From positions 868,001 through 932,000 of the forward strand of contig CBDCGS010000011.1 of the NCBI GenBank assembly GCA_965216915.1: a DNA stretch of 64,000 nucleotides, given 5' to 3'. A program made the translations under genes and the position numbers. Each line of letters opens with the position of its first letter. Positions within the stretch are counted from its first letter, which is position 1. The notes below the pieces were generated by a model that was given only the letters and a program-made list of their open reading frames with translations, made no database searches and was not told the origin of the DNA. The stretch is from CBDCGS01 sp965216915. Its GTDB lineage: Bacteria; Pseudomonadota; Alphaproteobacteria; UBA828. Positions 40,685 through 49,617 of the stretch are shown piece after piece.

Positions 40685-42294
40685 GCGACCCGCGCATCCC
40701 GCCAGCGGACCGGTGTGTGCTGCGATCGGTGCTCGACCGGCTCGCCGGCGAAACGCCCGACAAACCGTTCTGCGTCTTCGAGGACGGCGGCATGTGGACC
40801 TATGCCGAGACGCGGGACGAAGTTCTCAGATGCGCCCGCGGCCTCCAATCTCTCGGCATTCGCCAGGGCGATCACGTGCTTTCGTGGCTGCCGAACGGCG
40901 CGGACGCCCTCCGGGTGTTTTTCGGCGCCAACTACCTGGGCGCCGTCTATGTGCCAATCAACACGGCCTATCGCGGCGGCCTGCTCGAGCATGTGGTGGG
41001 AATCTCGGATGCCGCGCTCATGGTGGGCCACGCCGATCTTTTGCCGCGGCTCACCGCGATCGATCGCGGGCCCCTGCGCGCGATCCTACCCCTCCACGGG
41101 GACGCGCCGGTGATTCGGGGTCTCGAAATCCATGAGGCGGGCGCGCTCTACCGCGATGACGGCACGCTTCAGCCGCTCGCTCGCGACATCGCGCCGTGGG
41201 ACACGCAGTCGGTGATCTTCACCTCGGGCACCACGGGACCGTCCAAGGCGGTGCTCAGCTCATACCTCCATGCCTACACCAACTTTGGGCCGGAAACCTG
41301 GCGCTTCATCACACCGGACGACCGCTATCTGATCAGCCTGCCGCTGTTTCACCTGGGTGGCGCGACCATCGCCTATGGCATGCTGACGCAGCATGCCTCG
41401 ATCACGCTGGTCGAGGCGTTCAAGACCCACTCGTTCTGGTCAACCGTCCGCGACACGGGCGTCACCTCGGCGTTCATGCTCGGCGTCATGGCTTCGTTTC
41501 TGGAAGCCCAGCCGCCGTCACTATCGGACAAGGACCACACGTTGCGCACGGTGGGCATGGTGCCGCTGGTTGACGACGTTGAACGGTTCATGGCGCGCTT
41601 CGGGCTCGATGTGTTCTCGATCTACAATATGACCGAACTCTGCATGCCGGTAATGACCGACATTCCGCTCCGTGTGCCGGGAAGTTGCGGGCGCACCCGG
41701 CCGGGCTGCGAGGTGCGGATTGTCGATGAGAATGACTGCGAAGTGGCGCCCGGCACGGTCGGTCAATTCGTGGTGCGCTGCGACACACCCTGGGCGATGA
41801 ACCACGGCTACCACAAGGATCCCGAGGCCACGGCGCGCGCCTGGCGCAACGGCTGGTTCCACACCGGCGATGCGGGACGCCGTGACGAGGACGGCAATTT
41901 CTTTTTCGTCGACCGGCTAAAGGACGCGATCCGTCGGCGCGGCGAGAACATCTCCTCTCTCGAGGTGGAGACCGAGGTGGCTGCTCACCCAGCCGTGCGC
42001 GAGGCCGCCGTGATCCCGGTCCCGAGCGAGCACTCCGAGGACGAGGTGATGGCCGTGGTGTCGCTCGCCTCGGACGCCACGCTCGATCCGGCCGCGCTGC
42101 TCGCCTTCCTCGAACCACGGATGGCCCATTTCATGGTGCCGCGCTTTGTCCGAATCGTCGAAGACCTGCCTAAAACACCGACGGAAAAGGTGGAAAAGCA
42201 TCGGCTGCGCGATGAAGGCGTGACGCCCGACACCTGGGACCGGGTGGAAGCCGGCGTATCGATCAGGCGTGATCAGCTTGGCGCCGCAGATTGA
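40669..42294 (+). CDS. AMP-dependent acyl-CoA synthetase/ligase
   Basis: A 541-residue adenylate-forming enzyme. The phosphate loop reads VIFTSGTTGPSKAVLSS (about 184-200). Later motifs are YNMTELCMPVMTD, the adenine/ribose-binding WFHTGDAGRRDEDGNFFFVD and DRLKDAIRRRGENIS, and the C-terminal Lys in PKTPTEKVEKHRL. The nearest overall pattern is the CaiC/carnitine-CoA or crotonobetaine ligase group. It may load an acyl group for a glycolipid, or be unrelated to the sugar genes; the 16-base overlap with the deacetylase-like gene favours cotranscription. Confidence 0.9.
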   Translation: MPTAVSDPRIPPADRCVLRSVLDRLAGETPDKPFCVFEDGGMWTYAETRDEVLRCARGLQSLGIRQGDHVLSWLPNGADALRVFFGANYLGAVYVPINTAYRGGLLEHVVGISDAALMVGHADLLPRLTAIDRGPLRAILPLHGDAPVIRGLEIHEAGALYRDDGTLQPLARDIAPWDTQSVIFTSGTTGPSKAVLSSYLHAYTNFGPETWRFITPDDRYLISLPLFHLGGATIAYGMLTQHASITLVEAFKTHSFWSTVRDTGVTSAFMLGVMASFLEAQPPSLSDKDHTLRTVGMVPLVDDVERFMARFGLDVFSIYNMTELCMPVMTDIPLRVPGSCGRTRPGCEVRIVDENDCEVAPGTVGQFVVRCDTPWAMNHGYHKDPEATARAWRNGWFHTGDAGRRDEDGNFFFVDRLKDAIRRRGENISSLEVETEVAAHPAVREAAVIPVPSEHSEDEVMAVVSLASDATLDPAALLAFLEPRMAHFMVPRFVRIVEDLPKTPTEKVEKHRLRDEGVTPDTWDRVEAGVSIRRDQLGAAD

Positions 42295-42331
42295 CCGCGG
42301 GTCATTGGCGCCGCACCAGGCCCTGGCCGGC

Positions 42332-42835
42332 ATGACCTCCCACCGCTATCCCGCCAAGGTCCTGGTCACGGAGTACCTCTATGCCGTCATCGGCATGGTC
42401 TTGACCCTCGGTCCCTTCGCGGTGACCACGCCGCTGCCGGCGATCACCGGGATCCTGGTGGCGCTCGGCCTCTTGTTTCTGGCTTTCGGCGCGCGCACCG
42501 TGATCCGCCACCGAACCGCGATTCATCTGTCGGAGGATGGCATTGAACGCGACGGGCTCTGGGGCGGGGCCATTTCATGGACTGAGCTCGCCGGCTACAA
42601 GCTCGGCTATTATTCGACCAGACGGGACCGAAGCGAGGGATGGATGCAGCTGAAGCTCAGGGCCGACCGGCGGACGCTGCGGATCGACTCGCAGGTCGAG
42701 GGATTCGAAGTGATCGTCCAACGGGCCGGCCGCGCGGCCCGCGATCGCGGGCTTCCCTTCGATCTCTCGACCGATCAAAATCTGCGCGCCCTCGGCTTTT
42801 CGGAGCTCGTGGCGGACAGCAAAGCGGAGACCTAA
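42332..42835 (+). CDS. Small membrane protein with two N-terminal helices and a PH-like tail
   Basis: A 167-residue protein. It has two hydrophobic helices (YLYAVIGMVLTLGPFAV and AITGILVALGLLFLAFGA), then a cytoplasmic-looking domain starting AIHLSEDGIERDGLWGGAIS, with strands WTELAGYKLGYYS and WMQLKLRADRRTLRID. Domains of this plan in bacteria often resemble the PH-like fold. Function unknown. I took the ATG at 42332; the frame is open back into the ligase gene. It ends 7 bases before the peptide-type ABC ATPase gene. Confidence 0.7.
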   Translation: MTSHRYPAKVLVTEYLYAVIGMVLTLGPFAVTTPLPAITGILVALGLLFLAFGARTVIRHRTAIHLSEDGIERDGLWGGAISWTELAGYKLGYYSTRRDRSEGWMQLKLRADRRTLRIDSQVEGFEVIVQRAGRAARDRGLPFDLSTDQNLRALGFSELVADSKAET

Positions 42836-42842
42836 GCCAGCC

Positions 42843-44738
42843 GTGCGCGACCTTCTCCAAGTCAACGACCTCAAGGTTCATTTCCACGTCGCCGAAGGTA
42901 CGATCCGGGCCGTGGACGGCGTCTCGTTTCGGGTCCCGCCCGGGCGCACCGTGGCGCTCGTCGGCGAATCGGGCTCGGGAAAATCCGTCGTCTCGCAGAC
43001 GATCATGCGCATCCTGCCGAAGGTCGCGCATATCGTCGGGGGCGAGGTTCTGTTTGATGACCCTGCCAACAACGACCCGCCGCTCGACCTCGCGAAATAC
43101 AAAGCCGACGGCAAACAGATCCGCGCGATCCGCGGCGGACGGATCTCGATCATCTTTCAGGAGCCGATGACCTCGCTTTCGCCCCTCCACACGATCGGCA
43201 ACCAAATCGGCGAGGCATACCGCCTGCACATCGGCGGCGGAAAGGACGATCAGCGCCGCGCGACCCGAGAAATTCTCGACCTCGTCGGTTTCCCCGATCC
43301 CGACAAAGCGCTCAAGACCTACCCGTTCGAGCTGTCGGGCGGCTTGCGTCAGCGCGCGATGATCGCCATGGCGCTGGTGTGCCGGCCGGCTCTATTGATC
43401 GCCGACGAGCCGACCACCGCGCTCGACGTGACGATCCAGGCGCAGATTCTGAAGCTGATGAACGATCTCCAGGATCAGCTCGGCATGGCGATCCTGATGA
43501 TCACCCACGACCTCGGTGTCGTCGCCAACATGGCCGACGAGGTGGTCGTGATGTACCACGGTAAGGTGATGGAGCGCGGCGCGCTCCAGGCGATCTTCCG
43601 CGACGCACAGCACCCTTACCTGCACGCCCTACTGCGCGCCGTGCCACGCTTCGACATGGAGCCAGGCGAGCGGCTCGTGCCGATCCGCGAGATCAAGGCG
43701 GAGACCGGCTCGTTCCTCGAGGGTCGTGAGTCGTCGAGCCGGCCAGCGGCGGACCAGGCCTTGCCCCTGTTGCGCGTTCGGGGCCTCGCCAAGAAATTCG
43801 CGATCCGCAAATCCACCGGGTTCTTCGGCGGTAAACAGCACGCAAGCGTGCGCGCGGTCGACGATGTGAGCCTCGACGTGTGGCGCGGCGAGTGCGTCGG
43901 GCTGGTCGGGGAGAGCGGCTGCGGCAAGACGACGCTTAGCAAGCTCATCTTACGTGCCATTCAAGCGGATTCCGGCGACATCACCTTTAACGACGGCACC
44001 AATGCCATCGACGTGCGCGCGCTCACGCCGCGCCAGCTCATCGGGTTCAGGCGCAAGATCCAGTTCATCTTCCAGGACCCCTTCGGCTCACTCAATCCGC
44101 GCATGACCGTCTACGACATCATCGCGGAGCCCCTGATTATCCACAAGATCGGCACCACCGAGGAGCGCCGGGCCATCGTGCAGGAGCTCATGCGGCTGGT
44201 CGGCCTCGACCCGCGCTTTCTGCGGCGCTATCCGCACAGCTTCTCGGGCGGACAGCGCCAGCGCATCGGAATCGCACGCGCGCTCGCCCTCAAGCCCGAC
44301 CTCTTGATTTGCGACGAGCCGGTGTCAGCCCTCGACGTCTCCATTCAGGCGCAGGTCCTCAACCTATTGAAGGACCTGCAGGACAAGCTCGGGCTGACCT
44401 ATCTGTTCATCTCCCACAATCTCGCGGTGGTCGACTACATCTCTCACCGGATCGCCGTGATGTGCGCCGGCCGAATCGTGGAAATTGCGCCGCGCGAAAC
44501 CCTTTTCCGCAATCCGACGCACCCTTACACGAGGGCGCTCGTGGCCGCGGTGCCGGAGCCGAGCCTCGATTCGCGCCTCGACCTCACCGCGCTGATGGCG
44601 GGCAAGGCCTCGAACCCGGGCGCTTGGCCCGCGCCTTTCACCGTCACCGAAACCGCGCGGCCAAGCCTCGTCGAGGTCGAACCCGGCCATTTCGTCCGCG
44701 CCGATCAGAGCCTGTTGGGGAGCCCCACCGCGGCGTGA
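42843..44738 (+). CDS. Peptide-type ABC transporter, fused double ATPase (DppD-DppF-like)
   Basis: A 631-residue protein joining two oligopeptide-type ATPases. First: Walker A GESGSGKS (about residues 41-48), signature LSGGLRQR, Walker B LLIADEPTTALD. Second: Walker A GESGCGKT (about 358-365), signature FSGGQRQRIG, Walker B LLICDEPVSALD. Each half ends with the HPYxxAL block that marks the Opp/Dpp/Gsi group. It powers import of peptides or similar solutes through permeases that I assign to 50468-52638. GTG start. The rest of the transporter is separated from it by several unrelated genes. Confidence 0.93.
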   Translation: MRDLLQVNDLKVHFHVAEGTIRAVDGVSFRVPPGRTVALVGESGSGKSVVSQTIMRILPKVAHIVGGEVLFDDPANNDPPLDLAKYKADGKQIRAIRGGRISIIFQEPMTSLSPLHTIGNQIGEAYRLHIGGGKDDQRRATREILDLVGFPDPDKALKTYPFELSGGLRQRAMIAMALVCRPALLIADEPTTALDVTIQAQILKLMNDLQDQLGMAILMITHDLGVVANMADEVVVMYHGKVMERGALQAIFRDAQHPYLHALLRAVPRFDMEPGERLVPIREIKAETGSFLEGRESSSRPAADQALPLLRVRGLAKKFAIRKSTGFFGGKQHASVRAVDDVSLDVWRGECVGLVGESGCGKTTLSKLILRAIQADSGDITFNDGTNAIDVRALTPRQLIGFRRKIQFIFQDPFGSLNPRMTVYDIIAEPLIIHKIGTTEERRAIVQELMRLVGLDPRFLRRYPHSFSGGQRQRIGIARALALKPDLLICDEPVSALDVSIQAQVLNLLKDLQDKLGLTYLFISHNLAVVDYISHRIAVMCAGRIVEIAPRETLFRNPTHPYTRALVAAVPEPSLDSRLDLTALMAGKASNPGAWPAPFTVTETARPSLVEVEPGHFVRADQSLLGSPTAA

Positions 44739-44773
44739 TCGCTCAAAGCGGGTCCGGCGCTCAAGGCGCTGCC

Positions 44774-45388
44774 TTAGTTGGCAACGTGGGCGAAATACTC
44801 ACCGGGCACGGCGTCCTCGCCGAGCCCCGCATCACCGGGTTTGCGCCACGAAAGCCATAGGCACGAGCTTAGGTTGCGCTGGAAATAGACGATGTGAAGC
44901 GGGTACCAACCCGGCGTTTCGATATCGATGAATACGGAGCCGAGGGTATCACAGACATGACGTCCATCATGTCGATAGACCTCGACACCCGCCATCGTCA
45001 CCGATAGGCCGTCGTTGGAGGCGAACTCGAGCTCGTAGCGGCCCGCCGCCGGAAACTTGATGAATCCGTCGATATGGGCCAGCACGAACTGGTTCTGCTT
45101 CGAGGTAAGGGCGGGCTCGTTGGCTTCGCTATAATATCCAAGGTTTTCGAGAGGCGTCCCCGGGCGACCGCTGGACTCGATCCAACCCTCCACTTCACGG
45201 AGCCATCTGATGTCCGCATAGGCGTAGGTGACACCGAGGCCGGGCGCGAGGGCGTCCTCATCCGGCTGGGCAGACGGCGTTAGGCGAAAAACCTCATCCG
45301 CGCCGGCGCTGGAAAGCGGGCCGAGAAGGCCCACTATCAGGCAGAGGGCGATTGCACATCGTTTGGTGAGTTGGAGCGTCACAACCAT
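44774..45388 (-). CDS. Secreted PA14-like domain protein
   Basis: A 204-residue protein with a signal peptide (CAIALCLIVGLLGPLSSAGA, cleavage near 30). The mature chain looks like one PA14-type beta-sandwich: VTYAYADIRWL at the start, AHIDGFIKFPAAGRYELEFA with the ASNDG block next (the usual DDG ligand loop is NDG here), and GWYPLHIVYFQRNLSSCLWL before a final WRKPGD. PA14 domains often bind glycans. The ATG at 45388 has AAGGGA upstream. It lies on the opposite strand, between the ABC ATPase and the binding protein. Confidence 0.75.
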   Translation of the reverse strand: MVVTLQLTKRCAIALCLIVGLLGPLSSAGADEVFRLTPSAQPDEDALAPGLGVTYAYADIRWLREVEGWIESSGRPGTPLENLGYYSEANEPALTSKQNQFVLAHIDGFIKFPAAGRYELEFASNDGLSVTMAGVEVYRHDGRHVCDTLGSVFIDIETPGWYPLHIVYFQRNLSSCLWLSWRKPGDAGLGEDAVPGEYFAHVAN

Positions 45389-45516
45389 CGACCAAGTCCC
45401 TTGTAGCGTGCGCCGCGGCTCGACCAGGTCAGGGTCGCCAGGCGGCTCTTCTTGAAGAAGTAAAATGCGTTCCCGGCCTGCGCGCAAGCTCCCTCGCCGA
45501 GTGCGCGCCGTGCCAT
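45379..45516 (-). CDS. Possible 45-residue peptide bridging the methyltransferase and PA14-like genes
   Basis: The methyltransferase stop overlaps an ATG (TGATG), opening a 45-codon frame that reads MARRALGEGACAQAGNAFYF and goes on FKKSRLATLTW. It ends 10 bases inside the PA14-like gene. The overlap at both ends would allow translational coupling of the three genes. There is no family match I recognise, and chance remains a real option at this length. Confidence 0.3.
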   Translation of the reverse strand: MARRALGEGACAQAGNAFYFFKKSRLATLTWSSRGARYKGLGRWL

Positions 45517-46016
45517 CAAGGCACGCGGTACATGAAATAGACGCCGGGCCGCACGCCCTCTGGGAGGGGCTCTTCCTCCCAAGGGACCGTGGTCAACTTC
45601 CGATCGGTCGCAACGATTGTCCCCGATTGGACCAGCGGCACGAGCGCGCGGCCGAGCCATGCCGCGAGCTTCGCGTCGCGCTCCAGATTGGCGCTCCCGA
45701 AATCGCCATGGATCAGGGCGGCCGCTGCTCCAATGCGCTCGCGTGCGTTGGGCACGGTCTCGCGAAAGTCGCCGAGAAATAGATGCGCCTCGTCGGGCCG
45801 GCAATCAGGGTGCGACGCGACCTCGCGGTCGAACACATAGATCTCACGCTCCGGGAAAAGCTCGCGCAAGTGATCGTAGGTCCGCCCGTTGCCGAGCCCG
45901 AGCTCGAGAACCGGCCCCGGCAGCGCTTTGATTCGCTCGGCAGCGACATTGAGGCAGGCGCGTTGCGCGGTGACCCTGAGGATGAATTGGTCGAGCCTGG
46001 TCGGCGGACGTGTCAT
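45516..46016 (-). CDS. Small class I SAM-dependent methyltransferase (Methyltransf_17-like), second copy
   Basis: A 166-residue relative of the protein at 31785-32279. Motif I is PGPVLELGLGNGRTYDHL, and GDFRETVPNARERIGAAAAL and GTIVATDRKLT follow in the same places as in the other copy. Substrate unknown. I chose the ATG at 46016, which has AGGGGC 10 bases upstream; the frame is open to 46229. It is divergent from the binding-protein gene and leads into a possible 45-residue peptide and the PA14-like gene. Confidence 0.83.
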   Translation of the reverse strand: MTRPPTRLDQFILRVTAQRACLNVAAERIKALPGPVLELGLGNGRTYDHLRELFPEREIYVFDREVASHPDCRPDEAHLFLGDFRETVPNARERIGAAAALIHGDFGSANLERDAKLAAWLGRALVPLVQSGTIVATDRKLTTVPWEEEPLPEGVRPGVYFMYRVP

Positions 46017-46289
46017 CGGTTTGCCCCTGTGCGCGGTGCGCCCGGTGGTGGTGAGGGTAGGGGGTTCGGCGGTTCCGGTAAACGCTTCGACCTCCTCGGT
46101 CTTTTGGCCCTTTCGACGCGCGTTCGGCTTGCTATAGTCACAGCCAAGAATGCCCGGACAACGGTCGAGCGGCATCGTTCGTGTTTGGCGCGTCGCGTGC
46201 CGCGAGAGAACCGAGGAAACCGGCGACACGGCGGGCCATGCCGGGCCGAAGACCCGATCGGGTGTCGTTTGCCGCGCGGAGGCAGTGAC
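46017..46289. promoter_or_regulatory. 273-base divergent gap between methyltransferase and ABC binding-protein genes
   Basis: No gene is supported. A TATAGT hexamer (near 46133, in GCTTGCTATAGTCAC) could be a -10 box for the binding protein, without a clear -35 partner. GGAGG at the right end is the binding protein's ribosome-binding site. Confidence 0.3.
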
Positions 46290-48212
46290 ATGAGACGTGG
46301 GATGAGACGCGCAGCGCTCACCCTTTTGTTGATTTGTTTTCTAGCGGGTCCGGCCTCTGCCGGCGCGCTCATCGAGCCGCCCTCGCTCGCAGCCCGCGTC
46401 GAAGCCGGCGAGCTGCCGCCGATCGAGCAGCGAGTGCCCACGACCCCGCGCATCGTCTCGATGAACGGAACGGACCGGATCATCGGCCGGCACGGCGGCC
46501 AGTGGCGCACCCTCATCCACCGTTCCAAGGATGTGAAGATGTTCTCCGTCTACGGTTACGCGCGACTCGTTTGCTACAACGAAGCGCTCTCGCTGGTGCC
46601 CGATATCGCGCAGGACATCACCATCGAGGAGGGCCGAACCTTCACGATCAAGCTCCGGCCGGGGCACAAATGGTCGGACGGTCACCCCTTCACGGCGGAG
46701 GATTTTCGTTACTACTGGGAGGACGTGGCCAACAACGACGAGCTGTCGCCGTCGGGCCCCCCGCGTGTGATGCTGGTGGACGGCACGCCACCGACCTTTG
46801 AGGTGATCGACGAGACCACGATCCGCTACAGTTGGGCGCGCCCGAATCCCTATTTCGTGCCGGCGCTTGCCGGCGCCTCGCCGCTCTTCATCTATCGCCC
46901 TGCGCACTATCTCAAGCGGTTCCACAAGAAGTACAAGGACGCTTTTGCGGACCCGGGGAAGAAGAAGAAAAAGAAGAAGCGCTCGGGCTGGCGGGTCCGC
47001 AACTGGGCCGCCGAGCACAACCGCAACGACAATCTCTACAAATTCGACAACCCCGACCTCCCCACGCTGCAACCGTGGATGAACACCACGCGCCCGCCGG
47101 CGACGCGCTTCGTCGGCGAGCGCAATCCCTATTTCCACCGCGTCGATCCCGAGGGGCGGCAATTGCCCTACATCGACGAGATTGCGATGATGGTGGCGGA
47201 CAGCAAGCTCATCCCGGCAAAGACCGGCTCGGGCGAAGTCGACCTTCAGGTGCGCAACCTCAACTTCAGCGACTACACGTTCCTGAAAGAGGGCGAGGAT
47301 CGGCATGATTTCGAGGTCCGCCTGTGGCAGACGGCGGCGGGAGCCCACCTCGCACTTTTCCCCAACCTCAACATCAACGACCCGGCCTGGCAGGCGCTCT
47401 TCCGCGACGTGCGCTTCCGGCGGGCGCTTTCGCTGGGCATCAACCGGCACGAGATCAACCAGGTCATCTATTACGGGCTCGGCATCGAGGCCAACAACAC
47501 GGTTCTTCCGCAAAGCCCGCTCTACGAGGTGGAATATGCCGAGACTTGGGCCCGGTTCGACCCGGACGAGGCGAACCGGCTGCTCGATGAGATTGGCCTG
47601 ACCGAGCTTGACGACGACGATCTCCGTCTGTTGCCGGACGGACGCCCGCTCGAGATCATCGTTGAGACGGCGGGCGAGGACACCGAGCAATCCGACGTGT
47701 TGGAACTCATACGCGACAGCTGGGCGCTGCTCGGCATCAAGCTCTACACGAAGCCGTCGCAACGCGAGGTGTTTCGCAACCGCATCTTCGCCGGCGAGAC
47801 GCAAATGTCGATCTGGAGCGGCTACGAAAATGGTGTGCCGACACCGGAGATGAGCCCGTCGGAGCTCGCGCCGACCCAGCAGATCAGCCTGCAGTGGCCG
47901 AAGTGGGGCCAGCACTACGAGACCTCCGGCTCAGCGGGCGAGCCACCGGACCTGGAGCCCGCCGCAACGCTCTTGAGCCTGAACAAGGCCTGGGTCGGCG
48001 CCGGGTCAGCCGATGAACGTGAGCGGATCTGGCACGAGATGCTGCGGATCCATTCGGAGAACGTGTTCACGATCGGGTTGATCAGCGGTATCCTGCAACC
48101 GATCGTCGTAAGCAACACGCTTCGCAATGTGCCCGACAAGGCGATCTACAATTGGAACCCCGGCGCCCACCTCGGCATCTATATGCCGGACACCTTCTGG
48201 TTCGACCGGTGA
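46290..48212 (+). CDS. Peptide-type ABC transporter substrate-binding protein (family 5)
   Basis: A 640-residue periplasmic protein. The signal peptide is MRRGMRRAALTLLLICFLAG followed by PASAG. The mature chain has the family 5 pattern: LVPDIAQDITIEEGRTFTIK, then LRPGHKWSDGHPFTAEDFRY, and FRDVRFRRALSLGINRHEIN. At 640 residues it is longer than DppA/OppA (about 530) and nearer the YejA/long-binding-protein size. An unusual run of seven lysines (in DPGKKKKKKKRSG, near residue 226) sits in a predicted loop. ATG at 46290 after GGAGG. Confidence 0.92.
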   Translation: MRRGMRRAALTLLLICFLAGPASAGALIEPPSLAARVEAGELPPIEQRVPTTPRIVSMNGTDRIIGRHGGQWRTLIHRSKDVKMFSVYGYARLVCYNEALSLVPDIAQDITIEEGRTFTIKLRPGHKWSDGHPFTAEDFRYYWEDVANNDELSPSGPPRVMLVDGTPPTFEVIDETTIRYSWARPNPYFVPALAGASPLFIYRPAHYLKRFHKKYKDAFADPGKKKKKKKRSGWRVRNWAAEHNRNDNLYKFDNPDLPTLQPWMNTTRPPATRFVGERNPYFHRVDPEGRQLPYIDEIAMMVADSKLIPAKTGSGEVDLQVRNLNFSDYTFLKEGEDRHDFEVRLWQTAAGAHLALFPNLNINDPAWQALFRDVRFRRALSLGINRHEINQVIYYGLGIEANNTVLPQSPLYEVEYAETWARFDPDEANRLLDEIGLTELDDDDLRLLPDGRPLEIIVETAGEDTEQSDVLELIRDSWALLGIKLYTKPSQREVFRNRIFAGETQMSIWSGYENGVPTPEMSPSELAPTQQISLQWPKWGQHYETSGSAGEPPDLEPAATLLSLNKAWVGAGSADERERIWHEMLRIHSENVFTIGLISGILQPIVVSNTLRNVPDKAIYNWNPGAHLGIYMPDTFWFDR

Positions 48213-48304
48213 CCGTCACGGTGGGCGACGCGCTCCACATGTTGCGCTACGATCCGGTGTTCATTGCGCGTGAGGTGACTTACCAGCGCGCGCGGATTGT
48301 CTAA
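48209..48304 (+). CDS. Possible 31-residue peptide coupled to the binding-protein gene
   Basis: A GTG overlapping the binding-protein stop (GTGA) opens 31 codons (MTVTVGDALHMLRYDPVFIA, then REVTYQRARIV) with G/C at most third positions. No family is recognised. It could be a real micropeptide or the remains of a longer gene. The remaining 33 bases before the next gene show nothing else. Confidence 0.3.
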   Translation: MTVTVGDALHMLRYDPVFIAREVTYQRARIV

Positions 48305-48337
48305 CAGAACTGATCGAAACCCACGAAGCCGGTCGCG

Positions 48338-49570
48338 ATGTCACGCAACAAGAGCGCGCGCGTTCTCATCTACAGCCACGACAGCTTTGGTCTTGGCCAT
48401 CTGCGGCGCTGCCGCGCGATCGCCCATCACCTGGTCGAGCGTCACAAGAACCTGTCCGTGTTGATCCTGTCGGGCTCGCCGATCATCGGCAGCTTCGACT
48501 TCAAGGCGCGGGTCGATTTCGTGCGTGTGCCCGGCGTCGTGAAGCTCCGCAACGGTGAGTACACGTCGCTCAGCCTGCATTTGGATCTCGAGGACACGCT
48601 CAACCTTCGGGGTTCGATCATCAAGCACACCGCGGGCGTGTTCGATCCTGACGTGTTCATCGTCGACAAGGAGCCAACGGGCCTGCGTGGCGAAGTGCGT
48701 GAGACCCTTGAGGTTCTCAAGGCGCGCGGCACGCGCCTCGTCCTTGGCTTGCGCGATGTAATGGACGATCCCGACGTCCTGGCTCAGGAATGGCGCACGA
48801 AGAATGCGTTGCCGGTGCTGAAGGAGCTCTATGACGAGATATGGATCTACGGCTTGCCGCAAATCTGGGACCCGCTCGAGGGCATTGAGCTGGGCGACGA
48901 CCTGCGCCGCAAAGCGGTGTTCACCGGCTATCTGCCGCGCCGGGTTGGAACAGTGCAGCCGCTACCATCGTCGGAAATCGTGCGCCGACCGTTTCTCCTG
49001 GTCACGCCCGGTGGCGGTGGCGATGGCGACAATCTGGTCGATTGGGTGCTCACGGCCTATGAGAGCGATCCGCTCTTGCCGTACCCCGCGCTCATCGTGC
49101 TCGGCCCGTTCATGCAGCCAGAGCGGCGCGCGGATTTCGCGGCGCGCGCGGCGCGCCTCGAGCGCGTCGACGTTATCACGTTCGAGCCGCGCCTCGAGAG
49201 CCTCATGGTGGCGGCTGCCGGGGTTGTCGCCATGGGCGGCTACAACACCTTCTGCGAAATCCTGTCGCTCAACAAGCGGGCGGTGATCGTGCCGCGCGAG
49301 GTGCCGCGCCGCGAGCAGATCATCCGTGCAACGCGCGCCGAGGAGCTGGGGCTGGTCAGCGTCCTGCTCGATGACGGCACGCGGGACCCGGCGCGCATGG
49401 CGGCGGCGCTGCGTGCCATGCCACAGCAAAAACGGCCGGGCGATATCGTGATCCCGGGGCTTCTCGAGGGGCTCGACAACGTCAACCGACTCATCGAACC
49501 CTGGCTCAGGCGTGACAGCACCGTCGAGGACTCAGAGCTCTCAAGCGAGGCGACGTCTGCGATTGGGTAA
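48338..49570 (+). CDS. MurG-like glycosyltransferase (COG4671-like), copy 2
   Basis: A 410-residue GT-B protein. It opens SARVLIYSHDSFGLGHLRRC, the acceptor-binding GxGHLxR block also present in the copy at 38697. It has LLVTPGGGGDGDNLVDWVLT at the domain junction and GGYNTFCEILSLNKRAVIVP as the donor-site loop. It resembles the predicted glycosyltransferases of COG4671. The gene sits between the binding protein and the permeases of a peptide-type ABC transporter, which is unusual. The ribosome-binding site is weak; the ATG at 48338 begins the first core strand. Confidence 0.87.
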   Translation: MSRNKSARVLIYSHDSFGLGHLRRCRAIAHHLVERHKNLSVLILSGSPIIGSFDFKARVDFVRVPGVVKLRNGEYTSLSLHLDLEDTLNLRGSIIKHTAGVFDPDVFIVDKEPTGLRGEVRETLEVLKARGTRLVLGLRDVMDDPDVLAQEWRTKNALPVLKELYDEIWIYGLPQIWDPLEGIELGDDLRRKAVFTGYLPRRVGTVQPLPSSEIVRRPFLLVTPGGGGDGDNLVDWVLTAYESDPLLPYPALIVLGPFMQPERRADFAARAARLERVDVITFEPRLESLMVAAAGVVAMGGYNTFCEILSLNKRAVIVPREVPRREQIIRATRAEELGLVSVLLDDGTRDPARMAAALRAMPQQKRPGDIVIPGLLEGLDNVNRLIEPWLRRDSTVEDSELSSEATSAIG

Positions 49571-49617
49571 GCATGGATGCGGTAATCCACCTGACGGCCC
49601 GGCGACCCCACTAACCG

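Noticed and set aside
44739..44773. Possible terminator between the convergent ABC ATPase and PA14-like genes
   Set aside because: Only direct GGCGCT-like repeats, no inverted stem and no T run.
46341..47915. 524-codon minus-strand frame opposite the ABC binding protein
   Set aside because: The plus-strand frame has signal peptide and family 5 motifs; the antisense frame has none.
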